Source of the DNA: Candidatus Binatus sp.
GTDB lineage: Bacteria > Desulfobacterota > Binatia > Binatales > Binataceae
Assembly: GCF_030646925.1 (NCBI RefSeq)
Contig: NZ_JAUSKL010000046.1
Span: 18,891-82,890, forward strand
Direction: 5' to 3'
Length of the DNA stretch: 64,000 bases
Position numbers and translations under genes: made by a program. Shown in pieces: positions 15,979 to 23,770 of this stretch. How positions within the stretch are numbered: position 1 is the first letter of the stretch; each line of letters starts with the position of its first letter. The notes below the pieces were generated by a model. That model saw only the letters and a program-made list of their open reading frames with translations, was not told the DNA's origin and did not search any database.

Positions 15979-16965
15979 GTGGAATTCGGTATCCAAATTG
16001 CGAATATGCCCCCGGCCAGGTTTCGCGAAATCGCGCAAACCGCCGAGGGCCTCGGCTTCGATCTGATCCTCTTTCCGGATCATATCGTGATGGAAGGTCC
16101 GGAGCGGCAGATGGATCCGCACGCGCTCGCTTACGATCATATCGCGGTGGCCGCGGCGCTGATGGAGGCGACCAAAAAAATCCGTATCGGGCACCTCGTG
16201 CTGTGCAACCTGTTTCGCCATCCGGCGATCACCGCGCAAAGCCTGATGACGCTGGATCACTTAAGCAATGGCCGATTGATCGCAGGCCTCGGCACCGGAT
16301 GGACTGAGACGGAATTCAGGATGACGGGAATCAGCTTCCCGCCGATCGCGGAGCGGCTCCGGATGCTCGACGAAGCGCTGACCTGTATCCGCTCACTGTG
16401 GAGTAACGAGCAGACCAATTTCGACGGCGAGTTCTATCATCTGAAGGACGCGATCCTGTGGCCCAAGCCGATCCAGAAGCCGTATCCGCCGATTCTGCTC
16501 GGCGGCGGCGGCAAGGGATTGCTGCGAATCGCGGCTAAGCATGCCGATATCGTGAATATCATCTCGGAAGCGGGCAAAATGGGGCACATCTCGCTCGAGT
16601 ACATCCGCAAGATGACCACCGACGCCTTTCGCGAGAAGGCCGATTTCGTGCGCGCCGAAGCGAAGAAACATGGCCGCAATCCCGCCGCGATCCGCTTGAG
16701 CAATGCTATCTTCGCGCCGACGGTCACCGAGACTCGCGAAGAAGGCCGTCAGGCTGCCGAGATGATGGCGCAGATGTTCGGAATGAGCGTTGATGCGGTC
16801 AGGCAATCGCCGCTCGCGCTGATCGGTACGCCCGACGAATGCGTCGTCGAGTTGAAGCGCCGCGCCAAGGAATGGGACGTGACGCAATTCATCTTTTCGG
16901 GTCCGATCGGCCAGGATGAAAAGGGGCTCCGCCGGCTCCGCGAAGATATCCTGGCGCACGTGTAG
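15979..16965 (+). CDS. LLM class flavin-dependent oxidoreductase (TIGR03619-like)
   Basis: A 328-residue luciferase-like TIM-barrel enzyme that binds FMN or F420. GTG 15979 is the start. Features: LGFDLILFPDHIVMEG, RIGHLVLCNLFRHPAITAQSLMTLDHLSNGRLIAGLGTGWTETEF, and KPYPPILLGGGGKGLLRIAAKHADIVNI, which are the characteristic strands of F420-dependent families. Substrate unknown. It is transcribed alone, followed by 430 bases rich in dispersed repeats. Confidence 0.85.
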   Translation: MEFGIQIANMPPARFREIAQTAEGLGFDLILFPDHIVMEGPERQMDPHALAYDHIAVAAALMEATKKIRIGHLVLCNLFRHPAITAQSLMTLDHLSNGRLIAGLGTGWTETEFRMTGISFPPIAERLRMLDEALTCIRSLWSNEQTNFDGEFYHLKDAILWPKPIQKPYPPILLGGGGKGLLRIAAKHADIVNIISEAGKMGHISLEYIRKMTTDAFREKADFVRAEAKKHGRNPAAIRLSNAIFAPTVTETREEGRQAAEMMAQMFGMSVDAVRQSPLALIGTPDECVVELKRRAKEWDVTQFIFSGPIGQDEKGLRRLREDILAHV

Positions 16966-16990
16966 CAAGGGAAGCGCGAAAAGAAAAGAG

Positions 16991-17055
16991 GGGAGAAATC
17001 TGCGAAACCCCTCACGGGTTTCGCGCTTCCTGGGGCGATAATATGCGCGCTCCGC
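16991..17055 (-). repeat. Dispersed repeat, family A (copy 1)
   Basis: Read leftward it matches about 65 bases at 30232-30298 with roughly 80 percent identity. Both share GCGGAGC, GCGCAT or CCGCAT, GGAAGC and a hairpin formed by CGAAACC and GGTTTCG. Here the stem GCGAAACCC/GGGTTTCGC is perfect. Confidence 0.65.
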
Positions 17056-17126
17056 GCTGATAATAGCATCCTGAAAAGCGCGGCAGCGATGACGAGTCTC
17101 GCTCCCCCCGCAGCGCGCGATCGCCC

Positions 17127-17152
17127 GGGTAGAGCGGGCGTCCCTGCCCGCC
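17127..17152 (+). repeat. Dispersed repeat, family C (left arm)
   Basis: GGGTAGAGCGGGCGTCCCTG and onward CCCGCC. Its reverse complement, with one change in the core, occurs at 17261-17287, so the two form an inverted pair about 110 bases apart. Each arm also contains an inner GGCGGGC..GCCCGCC palindrome. Confidence 0.65.
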
Positions 17153-17260
17153 GCTGATTGCCGGCGCCGATGCAATCGCACAATATCTACGCCGCATCGC
17201 TTGCCCCGACGCATGCATTCCGCGTCAATGCTCCGCCAGCATCGCCGCCACGCAATTCGG

Positions 17261-17287
17261 AGGCGGGCAGGGACGCCCGCCCTACCC
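17261..17287 (-). repeat. Dispersed repeat, family C (right arm)
   Basis: Inverted copy of 17127-17152, ending CCGCCCTACCC. Together the arms could mark the ends of a small non-coding element of about 160 bases. Confidence 0.65.
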
Positions 17288-17291
17288 ACTT

Positions 17292-17323
17292 TTGAGCGAA
17301 GGCTGCCGGAGTCGAAGGATCCC
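17292..17323 (+). repeat. Dispersed intergenic repeat, family B (copy 2)
   Basis: 32 bases beginning TTGAGCGAAGGCTGCCGGAG; one mismatch to 54195-54226 and a weaker match to 6112-6142. Confidence 0.65.
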
Positions 17324-17398
17324 TTGCGCTCCTTTCTGTCATTCCCGCGCGATGGCTGCCGCGCGAGGAATCCCGGATCTTTTGCGGATATCGTGCGA

Positions 17399-17833
17399 TT
17401 AAATGTTGAACGACAGCGCGTGCTTGCGCTTGTCGGCGAGCGATTGCAGCGTCGCCGTGCGCAGGATCGAATTGACCGTATCGCGCACCTCGCGCCACAC
17501 GTCGCGCATCGCGCACGCTTGCTCGCGCGGGCAGTTCGCCGAGTTTTCCTCGAGGCATTCGACCGGGACGTAGTCGCCCTCGACGATCTCGACCACGTCG
17601 GCCATCGTGATTCGCGACGGCGGCTTGGCGAGCATGTAGCCGCCGCTCGGTCCCTTCTGGCTGGCGACCAGGCCGCCGCGTTTAAGCTCGATCAAGAGCC
17701 GCCGCAAGTAGTTCTCCGGGATGTCCTGGGTCTCGGCGATCTCCTCGACCCGGATCGGGATGTTCGATGGATACCGCTCCGCCAGATGCAGCAAAGCCTT
17801 CAGGGAATAATCAACGCCGACGCCGAATTTCAT
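17399..17833 (-). CDS. Rrf2 family transcription regulator
   Basis: 144 residues: winged HTH (DYSLKALLHLAERYP, IAETQDIPENYLRRLLIELKRGGLVASQKGPSGGYMLA) followed by a dimer helix and three cysteines, Cys93, Cys101 and Cys107, spaced C-x7-C-x5-C. Similar triplets bind an Fe-S cluster in IscR and NsrR, though this spacing differs; CymR-like members lack the cluster. It is divergent from the sulfite reductase/APS reductase genes, so control of sulfur assimilation is likely by position. An AT-rich stretch between them overlaps the sir promoter. Confidence 0.88.
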   Translation of the reverse strand: MKFGVGVDYSLKALLHLAERYPSNIPIRVEEIAETQDIPENYLRRLLIELKRGGLVASQKGPSGGYMLAKPPSRITMADVVEIVEGDYVPVECLEENSANCPREQACAMRDVWREVRDTVNSILRTATLQSLADKRKHALSFNI

Positions 17834-17905
17834 CTTTGATCCAACGCCTTTGTAGCATATCGTCCGAATAGATGGAATAGACGACCGACTTTGTCATCTA
17901 ATTAA

Positions 17906-17934
17906 TTGACTAAGTTACTCACACTAGTTATGTT
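17906..17934 (+). promoter_or_regulatory. Likely promoter of the sulfur operon, with AT-rich possible operator
   Basis: TTGACT (17906-17911), 17-base spacer, TATGTT (17929-17934), 58 bases before the GTG start of the reductase. The palindromic core AATTAATT directly overlaps the -35 element and could bind the divergent Rrf2 regulator. Confidence 0.45.
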
Positions 17935-17992
17935 TTACCTACTCGCGCCCATCAAAGAGGTGCAAGCAAGCATCCTGTAGAGGAACGCTGTA

Positions 17993-19612
17993 GTGCCGAG
18001 GAAAGAACCACAATCCTGGGAAATGGTCTTGAAGCGCAACTCGGTCGAGCGCCTCAAGCACGAACTGTTTCCCACCGAACTCGCCGGCCAATGGAATCGC
18101 CTGGCCGAGACCTCGTACGAGAAGCTGCCCGAGGAAGATATCGTGCGTCTGCAGTGGTTCGGCATGTACCACGACAAGCCGAAGATCGGCACCTTCATGA
18201 TGCGCGTGAAAATTCCGAGCGGCATCCTGAGCGCCGACGGGCTCCGCGCGATCGGCGAGATTTCCGAGACCTACGGACGCGACCAGGGCGAGCTCACGAC
18301 GCGCCAGAACTTCCAGCTTCATTACATCACGCTCGATAAATTTCCCGAGATTCTCGAGCGCCTGAAGCGCGTCGGGCTCACCACGATGGGCGGCTGCGGC
18401 GACGTGGTGCGCAATATCACCGGATGTCCCGTCGCGGGCGTCGATCACGACGAGCTGTTTGACGTGACGCCGCTGATCGCAGAGGCGGCCGGCTTCTTTT
18501 ACGGCAATCGCGAGTACTCGGATTTGCCGCGCAAGCACAAGATTACGATCGCGGCGTGCCGCTATCACTGCAATGCGCCGGAAATTAATTGCGTCGCGCT
18601 GATCGGGATGGTCCGCGACGGCCGCGAAGGATTCGCAGTGCGGGTCGGCGGCGGGCAATCCTCGACGCCGCGCCTCGCACGACATCTTGGCGTGTTCATC
18701 ACGCGCGAACAGGCGATGCCCGTGATGCGCGCGATCATCGACGTGTGGAAAGGCACCACCGAGTACCGCATCTCGCGGGTCAAGGCGCGCCTCAAGTTCA
18801 TGATCGACGATTACGGCCCCGCGGAGTTCCGCAAGCTGGTCGAGGCGCGGCTCGGTTACGCGCTCGAGGATCTCGCCGAGACGCCGCTTCCTGACGATGA
18901 AAGCGATCACATGGGAATCAGCGCGCAGAAGCAGGACGGCCGCCACTACGCGGGCTTTCCGGTGTACCTAGGCCTGATGAGCGGGCGTCAGATGCGCGCG
19001 ATCGCAGACCTGGTCGGATCGTTCGGCGGCGATATCCGGCTCACGCGCCGGCAGAATTTCATCATCACGGGAATCCCGACAGCGCAACTCGACGACGTGA
19101 TCGCAAAGGTCGGCGAGATCGGATTTCCACTCAGCGCGAACGGCCTCTATGCGTCATCGATCGGATGCATCGGCGATCCGCATTGCAACTACGCGGTGAC
19201 GCCGACCAAGACCAAGCTCGCGACGATTATCGAGCGCCTGGTGGCCGAGTTTGGCGAACAGGTCGGCGGCCTGAAGCTCAATCTCGACGGATGCCCGCAT
19301 GCGTGCGCGCAGCATTGGACCGGCGATATCGGGCTGCAGGGCACCACCGGACGCGGGCCGAACGGCGAGCCACTCGAGGCCTTCGATATCATCCTGCGCG
19401 GCGGACTCGGCAGGGACGCGGCAATCGGCAAGCCGGTGCTGCGCCGCGTGCCGTCCGCGATGGTCGAAGATCAGGTGACCCGCCTCTTCGGCGCATACCT
19501 CGAACGACGACAAGCGGGCGAGTCCTTCACGCGCTTTTGCGTGCGGACCTCCGACGCGGAATTGACCTCAATCGCAAACGGCAACGCAATCGGCGCTGAC
19601 GCCGCCGCCTGA
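17993..19612 (+). CDS. Siroheme-dependent sulfite (or nitrite) reductase, ferredoxin type
   Basis: A 539-residue one-chain reductase with two ferritin-like NiR/SiR halves. The siroheme/4Fe-4S cysteines are Cys392 and Cys398 (GCIGDPHC) and Cys434 and Cys438 (GCPHAC). TTRQNFQLHYI in the first half and RLTRRQNFIITGI in the second are the paired siroheme-binding Arg motifs. It performs the six-electron reduction of sulfite to sulfide, or nitrite to ammonia. Lying 21 bases before an APS reductase favours sulfite. Start is GTG 17993. The electron donor, probably ferredoxin, is not encoded here. Confidence 0.9.
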   Translation: MPRKEPQSWEMVLKRNSVERLKHELFPTELAGQWNRLAETSYEKLPEEDIVRLQWFGMYHDKPKIGTFMMRVKIPSGILSADGLRAIGEISETYGRDQGELTTRQNFQLHYITLDKFPEILERLKRVGLTTMGGCGDVVRNITGCPVAGVDHDELFDVTPLIAEAAGFFYGNREYSDLPRKHKITIAACRYHCNAPEINCVALIGMVRDGREGFAVRVGGGQSSTPRLARHLGVFITREQAMPVMRAIIDVWKGTTEYRISRVKARLKFMIDDYGPAEFRKLVEARLGYALEDLAETPLPDDESDHMGISAQKQDGRHYAGFPVYLGLMSGRQMRAIADLVGSFGGDIRLTRRQNFIITGIPTAQLDDVIAKVGEIGFPLSANGLYASSIGCIGDPHCNYAVTPTKTKLATIIERLVAEFGEQVGGLKLNLDGCPHACAQHWTGDIGLQGTTGRGPNGEPLEAFDIILRGGLGRDAAIGKPVLRRVPSAMVEDQVTRLFGAYLERRQAGESFTRFCVRTSDAELTSIANGNAIGADAAA

Positions 19613-19633
19613 ACCTCCTCTGAGGACTGTCTG

Positions 19634-20476
19634 ATGGCTCTGCAAATCGAATTGGACGAACAGGTCGAAACTCCCAAGCTCAGCCTGATCATGGATGAAC
19701 TCGAGGCGGGTGAAGCCGCCGTCGAGCTCGACGACCGGGACCCGCAAGCAGTCATCGCGTGGGCGATCGATCGCTTCGGCAGCGAGCTCGCGATCTGCTC
19801 GAGCTTCCAGGCCGAGGGCTGCCTGCTGATCGACATGGCGTGGCGAATCGATCCGAAGATTCGCGTCTTCACGATCGATACCGGCCGCCAGCCGCAAGAG
19901 ACTTACGACTTGATCGACAAGGTGCGCGATCGCTACGGGATCAATACCGAAATTTTCCTGCCGGAAACGAAAGTGGTCGAGCAGATGGTCACCAAGCACG
20001 GCAACAACCTCTTCTACCGCGACGTCAATCTGCGCCTGCTGTGCTGCCAGGTGCGCAAGGTGCTGCCGCTCCGCCGCGCGCTGATGAACTACAGCGCCTG
20101 GATGACGGGGCTGCGCCGCGATCAGTGGGCGACCCGCTCGAACATCCGCAAGATCGAGATCGATCACGATCACGGCGGAATCGTGAAGCTCGCGCCGCTA
20201 GCCGACTGGACCGAAGACGAAGTGTGGGACTACATCCGCGCCAACGACGTTCCCTACAACGCGCTCTACGACAAGGGCTACAAGTCGATCGGATGCGGTC
20301 CATGCACGCGCTCGGTCGGCGAGGGCCAGGACGCGCGCGCCGGCCGCTGGTGGTGGGAAACCGGCGCGCCGAAGGAATGCGGGATGCATTGCGCGATCGA
20401 GACCGGCGGCTTCGAGCATGAGTTGGCGGCACTGCTCGGGCGCAACGGCAACGGGCATTCGAACGGAGGCGTTTAG
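19634..20476 (+). CDS. cysH: Assimilatory APS reductase (4Fe-4S, thioredoxin-dependent)
   Basis: Reduces adenylyl sulfate to sulfite. 280 residues with the PP-loop ATPase-like fold (ICSSFQAEGCLLIDMAW, FTIDTGRQPQETYDL). The Cys pairs Cys137-Cys138 and Cys221/Cys224 (GCGPC) bind a 4Fe-4S cluster, which marks the APS-using type over cluster-free PAPS reductases. The catalytic Cys249 lies in KECGMH. Together with the reductase upstream it completes APS to sulfide. A small gene of unknown function begins 5 bases downstream. Confidence 0.93.
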   Translation: MALQIELDEQVETPKLSLIMDELEAGEAAVELDDRDPQAVIAWAIDRFGSELAICSSFQAEGCLLIDMAWRIDPKIRVFTIDTGRQPQETYDLIDKVRDRYGINTEIFLPETKVVEQMVTKHGNNLFYRDVNLRLLCCQVRKVLPLRRALMNYSAWMTGLRRDQWATRSNIRKIEIDHDHGGIVKLAPLADWTEDEVWDYIRANDVPYNALYDKGYKSIGCGPCTRSVGEGQDARAGRWWWETGAPKECGMHCAIETGGFEHELAALLGRNGNGHSNGGV

Positions 20477-20480
20477 AACG

Positions 20481-20972
20481 ATGTCGAGCGACGACGAACC
20501 CAAAACGGGTGAGCCGATAACGCTCGACACTCTGCAGCACGATCTCCTGGTTCCGCAAATCCAGGCATTCCTCGAAGCGACCAATGACCCGCAGGCGCGC
20601 GAAGTCTATGGCGCGCTCGCGGCGGCGATCGATCGCCTCGAAGTACCTCCAGAGCTCGCGGCGCGGCTCGGCGCGATCGTCGAAGTCGCCCTGACCAGCG
20701 GGCGTATCCGCAAACTCTTCGGCCCCGGCGCGGAACTATCGCTGAGCGCGCTCTTCATGAAGACGCCGCGCGGCCGCGAGATCGCGCAATCGCTCGGCGA
20801 ACTGAACAGGGCGCTCGCGACGCTGAAGGATCAGACAGTCGAGCAGATTACGGCGTCGCAGCGGAGTCCCGGCGCCTACGCGCTGACGCTCAAGACTAGC
20901 GGATGCCAGCTCGTGATTCGCTTCGAGCAAGCCGGCGTGCGCATCGAAAGCCTGGAAGTCGATCTGGGCTAG
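20481..20972 (+). CDS. Unknown protein in the sulfur assimilation operon
   Basis: 163 residues, no signal peptide, no membrane helix, one Cys. It starts at ATG 20481, only 4 bases past the cysH stop. The sequence is helical and rich in Ala/Leu/Glu (QAREVYGALAAAIDRLEVPPELAARLGAIVEVAL), with a C-terminal beta part (GAYALTLKTSGCQLVIRFEQAGVRIESLEVDLG). I do not recognise the family. Its tight coupling to cysH suggests a role linked to sulfur reduction, or simply shared transcription. Confidence 0.75.
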   Translation: MSSDDEPKTGEPITLDTLQHDLLVPQIQAFLEATNDPQAREVYGALAAAIDRLEVPPELAARLGAIVEVALTSGRIRKLFGPGAELSLSALFMKTPRGREIAQSLGELNRALATLKDQTVEQITASQRSPGAYALTLKTSGCQLVIRFEQAGVRIESLEVDLG

Positions 20973-20985
20973 CGATTTTGATCCG

Positions 20986-22299
20986 CTACGGTTCGAGGCG
21001 CTCCATCAGGCGCGGGAACGGAATCGTCTCGCGGATGTGATGGCTCCCGCAGAGCCATCCGGTGACCCGCTCGATGCCCATCCCGAAGCCCGCGTGCGGC
21101 ACCGAGCCGTAGCGGCGCAAATCGAGGTACCATTCGAACGGTTCGAGCGGCAGATCGTGCGCGAGAATTTTGCTCCGCAACGTTTCGTAATCGTCCTCGC
21201 GCTGTCCGCCGCCGATAATTTCGCCGTGACCCTCCGGCGCGAGCATATCGACGCATAGCGCGACCTCCGGCCGCGCCGGATCCTGCTTCATGTAGAATGC
21301 TTTGCAGACCGTCGGGTATCGATGCACCATCACAGGGCGATCGAACTCCTCCGACAGCAGGGTTTCTTCATCGCCGCCGAAATCGTCGCCCCAATTGACG
21401 GCTGCGCCTTTGCGCTTCAGCCGCTCGATCGCCTCGTCATAACTGATGCGCGGATACGGCAACTCGGCGGATTTCTCGAGCTTCGAAGTATCGCGCTCAA
21501 GCGTCTTCAGCTCCGCCGATCTGCGCTCGAGCACGCGGCCGACGATGTACGCGACGAACTCTTCTGCGAGCTTCATGTCGCCGTCGAGATCGCAGTACGC
21601 GACCTCCGGCTCGACCATCCAGAATTCCGTGAGATGCCGCCGCGTCTTGGATTTCTCCGCGCGAAAGGTCGGCCCGAAGCAGTACACCTTGCCGAATGCG
21701 AGCGCGCCCGCTTCGACATAGAGTTGCCCGCTCTGTGTGAGATACGCCTTGCGATCGCCGAAGTAATCGACCTCGAACAGATTGGTCGTGCCTTCGCATG
21801 AAGTTGGCGTCAGGATCGGCGAGTCGAACAGCACGAAGCCGCGCTCGTCGAAGAAATCGCGGCATGCCGACGCGATCTCGCTGCGAATCCGCAATATCGC
21901 ATGCTGGCGCGACGAGCGCACCCACAGATGCCGGTTGTCGAGCAGGAACGCGACGCCGTGATCCTTCGGCGTGATCGGATAGTCAGTCGAAGGCGCTACA
22001 ATCGCGATCGATTTGAGCGTCAGTTCGTAGCCGCCGGGCGCGCGCTTGTCGGCCCGCACGACGCCGCTTACTTCGAGCGAAGTTTCCTGGCCCATGTGAT
22101 CGGCGGCGGTGAAACTCTCCGCGCCGATATCGCCGATCGAGGCGACGCACTGGCAGATCCCGGTCCCGTCGCGGACCTGCAGGAAATGTATTTTGCCGCT
22201 CGAGCGCTTGTTGTTCAGCCAGCCCTTCAGCGTGACTTCATTGCCTTCGTGGCGCGCGAGGTCTTCGACATAAACGTGATTGGAAGCTGGGGCATCCAT
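20986..22299 (-). CDS. asnS: Asparaginyl-tRNA synthetase
   Basis: Charges tRNA-Asn. 437 residues from ATG 22299 (or 440 from 22308). N-terminal OB-fold anticodon-binding domain ([26 protein letters not shown]), then class II catalytic core: motif 2 [21 protein letters not shown] and motif 3 [15 protein letters not shown]. The family-specific [18 protein letters not shown] favours AsnRS over AspRS. It ends 13 bases from the convergent unknown gene. Confidence 0.95.
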   Translation of the reverse strand: MDAPASNHVYVEDLARHEGNEVTLKGWLNNKRSSGKIHFLQVRDGTGICQCVASIGDIGAESFTAADHMGQETSLEVSGVVRADKRAPGGYELTLKSIAIVAPSTDYPITPKDHGVAFLLDNRHLWVRSSRQHAILRIRSEIASACRDFFDERGFVLFDSPILTPTSCEGTTNLFEVDYFGDRKAYLTQSGQLYVEAGALAFGKVYCFGPTFRAEKSKTRRHLTEFWMVEPEVAYCDLDGDMKLAEEFVAYIVGRVLERRSAELKTLERDTSKLEKSAELPYPRISYDEAIERLKRKGAAVNWGDDFGGDEETLLSEEFDRPVMVHRYPTVCKAFYMKQDPARPEVALCVDMLAPEGHGEIIGGGQREDDYETLRSKILAHDLPLEPFEWYLDLRRYGSVPHAGFGMGIERVTGWLCGSHHIRETIPFPRLMERLEP

Positions 22300-22441
22300 G
22301 CGCCACATTTAAGCATATCGGCGCGCGAACTGGAGAGCCGTTCGTCGCTTGCAGGGAACGGCTGCGGTAGGATCGCCGCGAAGGGAGATAGTTCAGCGTG
22401 CTGGCATCGGTGAGAGAATTTGCGGGACGGACTACGTCGCG

Positions 22442-23029
22442 ATGAACGCGCTTGATTACGCGATCATCGCGATCGTCGTGATCGGGGCGTTGCACGGACT
22501 CAGGCGCGGCGCGATCAGGATGGTCACCACGGCGGTGGCGTTGGTCGCCGCGCTGAATTTCGCGTCGTTGTACTATGCACAGGCGGGCGAACTCGCCGGC
22601 GCGCAGCTAGGCGTCAGTCAGGCCGCGGGCGCGGTCATCGGATGGATCGCGGTGTTCCTGTTGATTTTCATCGCGGTCGGAATCATCGGCGCCGCGATCG
22701 TTCGCGTGATCCATTTCGTGCATCTCGGCTTCCTCGATCGGCTCGGCGGAGCGTTACTCGGCGCCGGGATCGCGACCCTGCTGACGGGAGTCGCGGTGAT
22801 GCTGATGTCGGCGATGGCGCCGGACAACACCCCGCTGATTCGCGATTCCCGCTTGGCGCCGCCGCTGATGGCCTATACCGAGAAGATCGACGGATTCATC
22901 CCGCAGGAAGCGAAGCAGACCTATCAGCGCAATCGCGACGACTTGAAGAAATATTGGGACCAGAATGCGACGAAGGGCGCAGGCGTTGCGCTGTTTCCAG
23001 ACGCGTCGCCTTCGCCCTCCAGCAATTAA
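22442..23029 (+). CDS. CvpA family membrane protein
   Basis: 195 residues from ATG 22442 (upstream in-frame ATG codons fall in the asnS divergent region). Four membrane helices (roughly 4-22, 28-46, 64-88, 104-124) and MNALDYAIIAIVVIGALHGLRRGAIRM at the N-terminus are typical of CvpA, a protein linked to colicin V export and envelope homeostasis. The C-terminal 60 residues are soluble and charged. Convergent with trxA, 20 bases apart. Confidence 0.85.
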   Translation: MNALDYAIIAIVVIGALHGLRRGAIRMVTTAVALVAALNFASLYYAQAGELAGAQLGVSQAAGAVIGWIAVFLLIFIAVGIIGAAIVRVIHFVHLGFLDRLGGALLGAGIATLLTGVAVMLMSAMAPDNTPLIRDSRLAPPLMAYTEKIDGFIPQEAKQTYQRNRDDLKKYWDQNATKGAGVALFPDASPSPSSN

Positions 23030-23049
23030 CGATTATATAGCGTGCTCGA

Positions 23050-23385
23050 TTACGCGGTGATCGCGCTATCGACTGCCTTTACCAGCGTGCCCCGCGGCAC
23101 CGCGCCGATAATCTGTTCCTTGACCTGACCACCCTTGATGATGAGCAGGTTCGGGATTCCGCGCACGCCGTATTGTGCCGGCGTCGCCGGGTTGTCGTCC
23201 ACGTTGATCTTGACGATCTTCAGGCGGCCCGAATACTCGCCGGCGAGGTCGTCGAGGATTGGAGCGATCGCGCGGCACGGGCCGCACCACGGCGCCCAGA
23301 AATCGACCAGGACCGGAGTATCGGACTTGAGAACTTCGTTCTCGAAGCTGCCATCAGTAACATGCACGATTTTGTCGCTCGCCAT
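23050..23385 (-). CDS. trxA: Thioredoxin
   Basis: A 111-residue thioredoxin with active site FWAPWCGPCR, the buried Asp (PVLVDFWAP) and cis-Pro loop RGIPNLLI. It acts as a general cytosolic disulfide reductant and could serve the APS reductase encoded about 2.6 kb away. Start ATG 23385. Monocistronic as far as can be seen. Confidence 0.97.
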   Translation of the reverse strand: MASDKIVHVTDGSFENEVLKSDTPVLVDFWAPWCGPCRAIAPILDDLAGEYSGRLKIVKINVDDNPATPAQYGVRGIPNLLIIKGGQVKEQIIGAVPRGTLVKAVDSAITA

Positions 23386-23540
23386 GAATTATTCTCCTGT
23401 AGTTGCACACTGCAACATAAGTACGGTCGGCTATCCAGTCAAGGCAGCCTGAGCTGTGAACGTGCGGCGCTGCTGACAACATTGTATCTCAATCGCGCGG
23501 CTATCGCTTCACGATCGTTACGGCGGCGCCGTAGGCCCCG

Positions 23541-23749
23541 ATCGCTTGACCGCGATGCGCTTTCCACTTCGCTGCATAAGCATGCCGGCGCCGATGCTCA
23601 ATGACGTATTGCCCGACTTGCTCGAAGAGATGGCTTATCTGCTGAAGCAGCAGGGCGCGGACCCGCTCGAGCCCAAGCTGCGCGCGCTTCGAATCGAGTC
23701 GGTATGCGATTGCGGTGACGAGAATTGCGCGAGCTTCGCGACCGCGCCC
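23541..23749 (+). repeat. 209-bp direct repeat, left copy
   Basis: Matches 25833-26041 base for base except seven substitutions (about 97 percent identity). The match starts 41 bases before the start codon of the small gene and stops within it; outside it the flanks do not match. Between the copies lies the flavin oxidase gene. Confidence 0.95.
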
Positions 23750-23770
23750 TTGTCCGCGTCAAACTCATAG
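23582..23770 (+). pseudogene. Truncated duplicate of the small Cys-motif gene at 25874
   Basis: 62 codons of which the first 56 repeat the N-terminus of the gene at 25874-26212 (MPAPMLNDVLPDLLEEM to CASFATAP). After ATAP it ends in six unrelated residues, and its stop overlaps the end of the convergent flavin oxidase. The full-length copy has 112 residues, so half of the gene is lost. Four of the seven base changes are C/T transitions in third codon positions, which shows that some time has passed since duplication. Confidence 0.8.

Larger units (their letters stand above)
16966..17398. other. Intergenic region with three kinds of dispersed repeat
   Basis: No gene seen. It holds a family A repeat (16991-17055), an inverted pair of family C (17127-17152 and 17261-17287) and a family B repeat (17292-17323). 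The hairpin in family A may end transcription of the LLM gene, although no T run follows. Confidence 0.6.
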
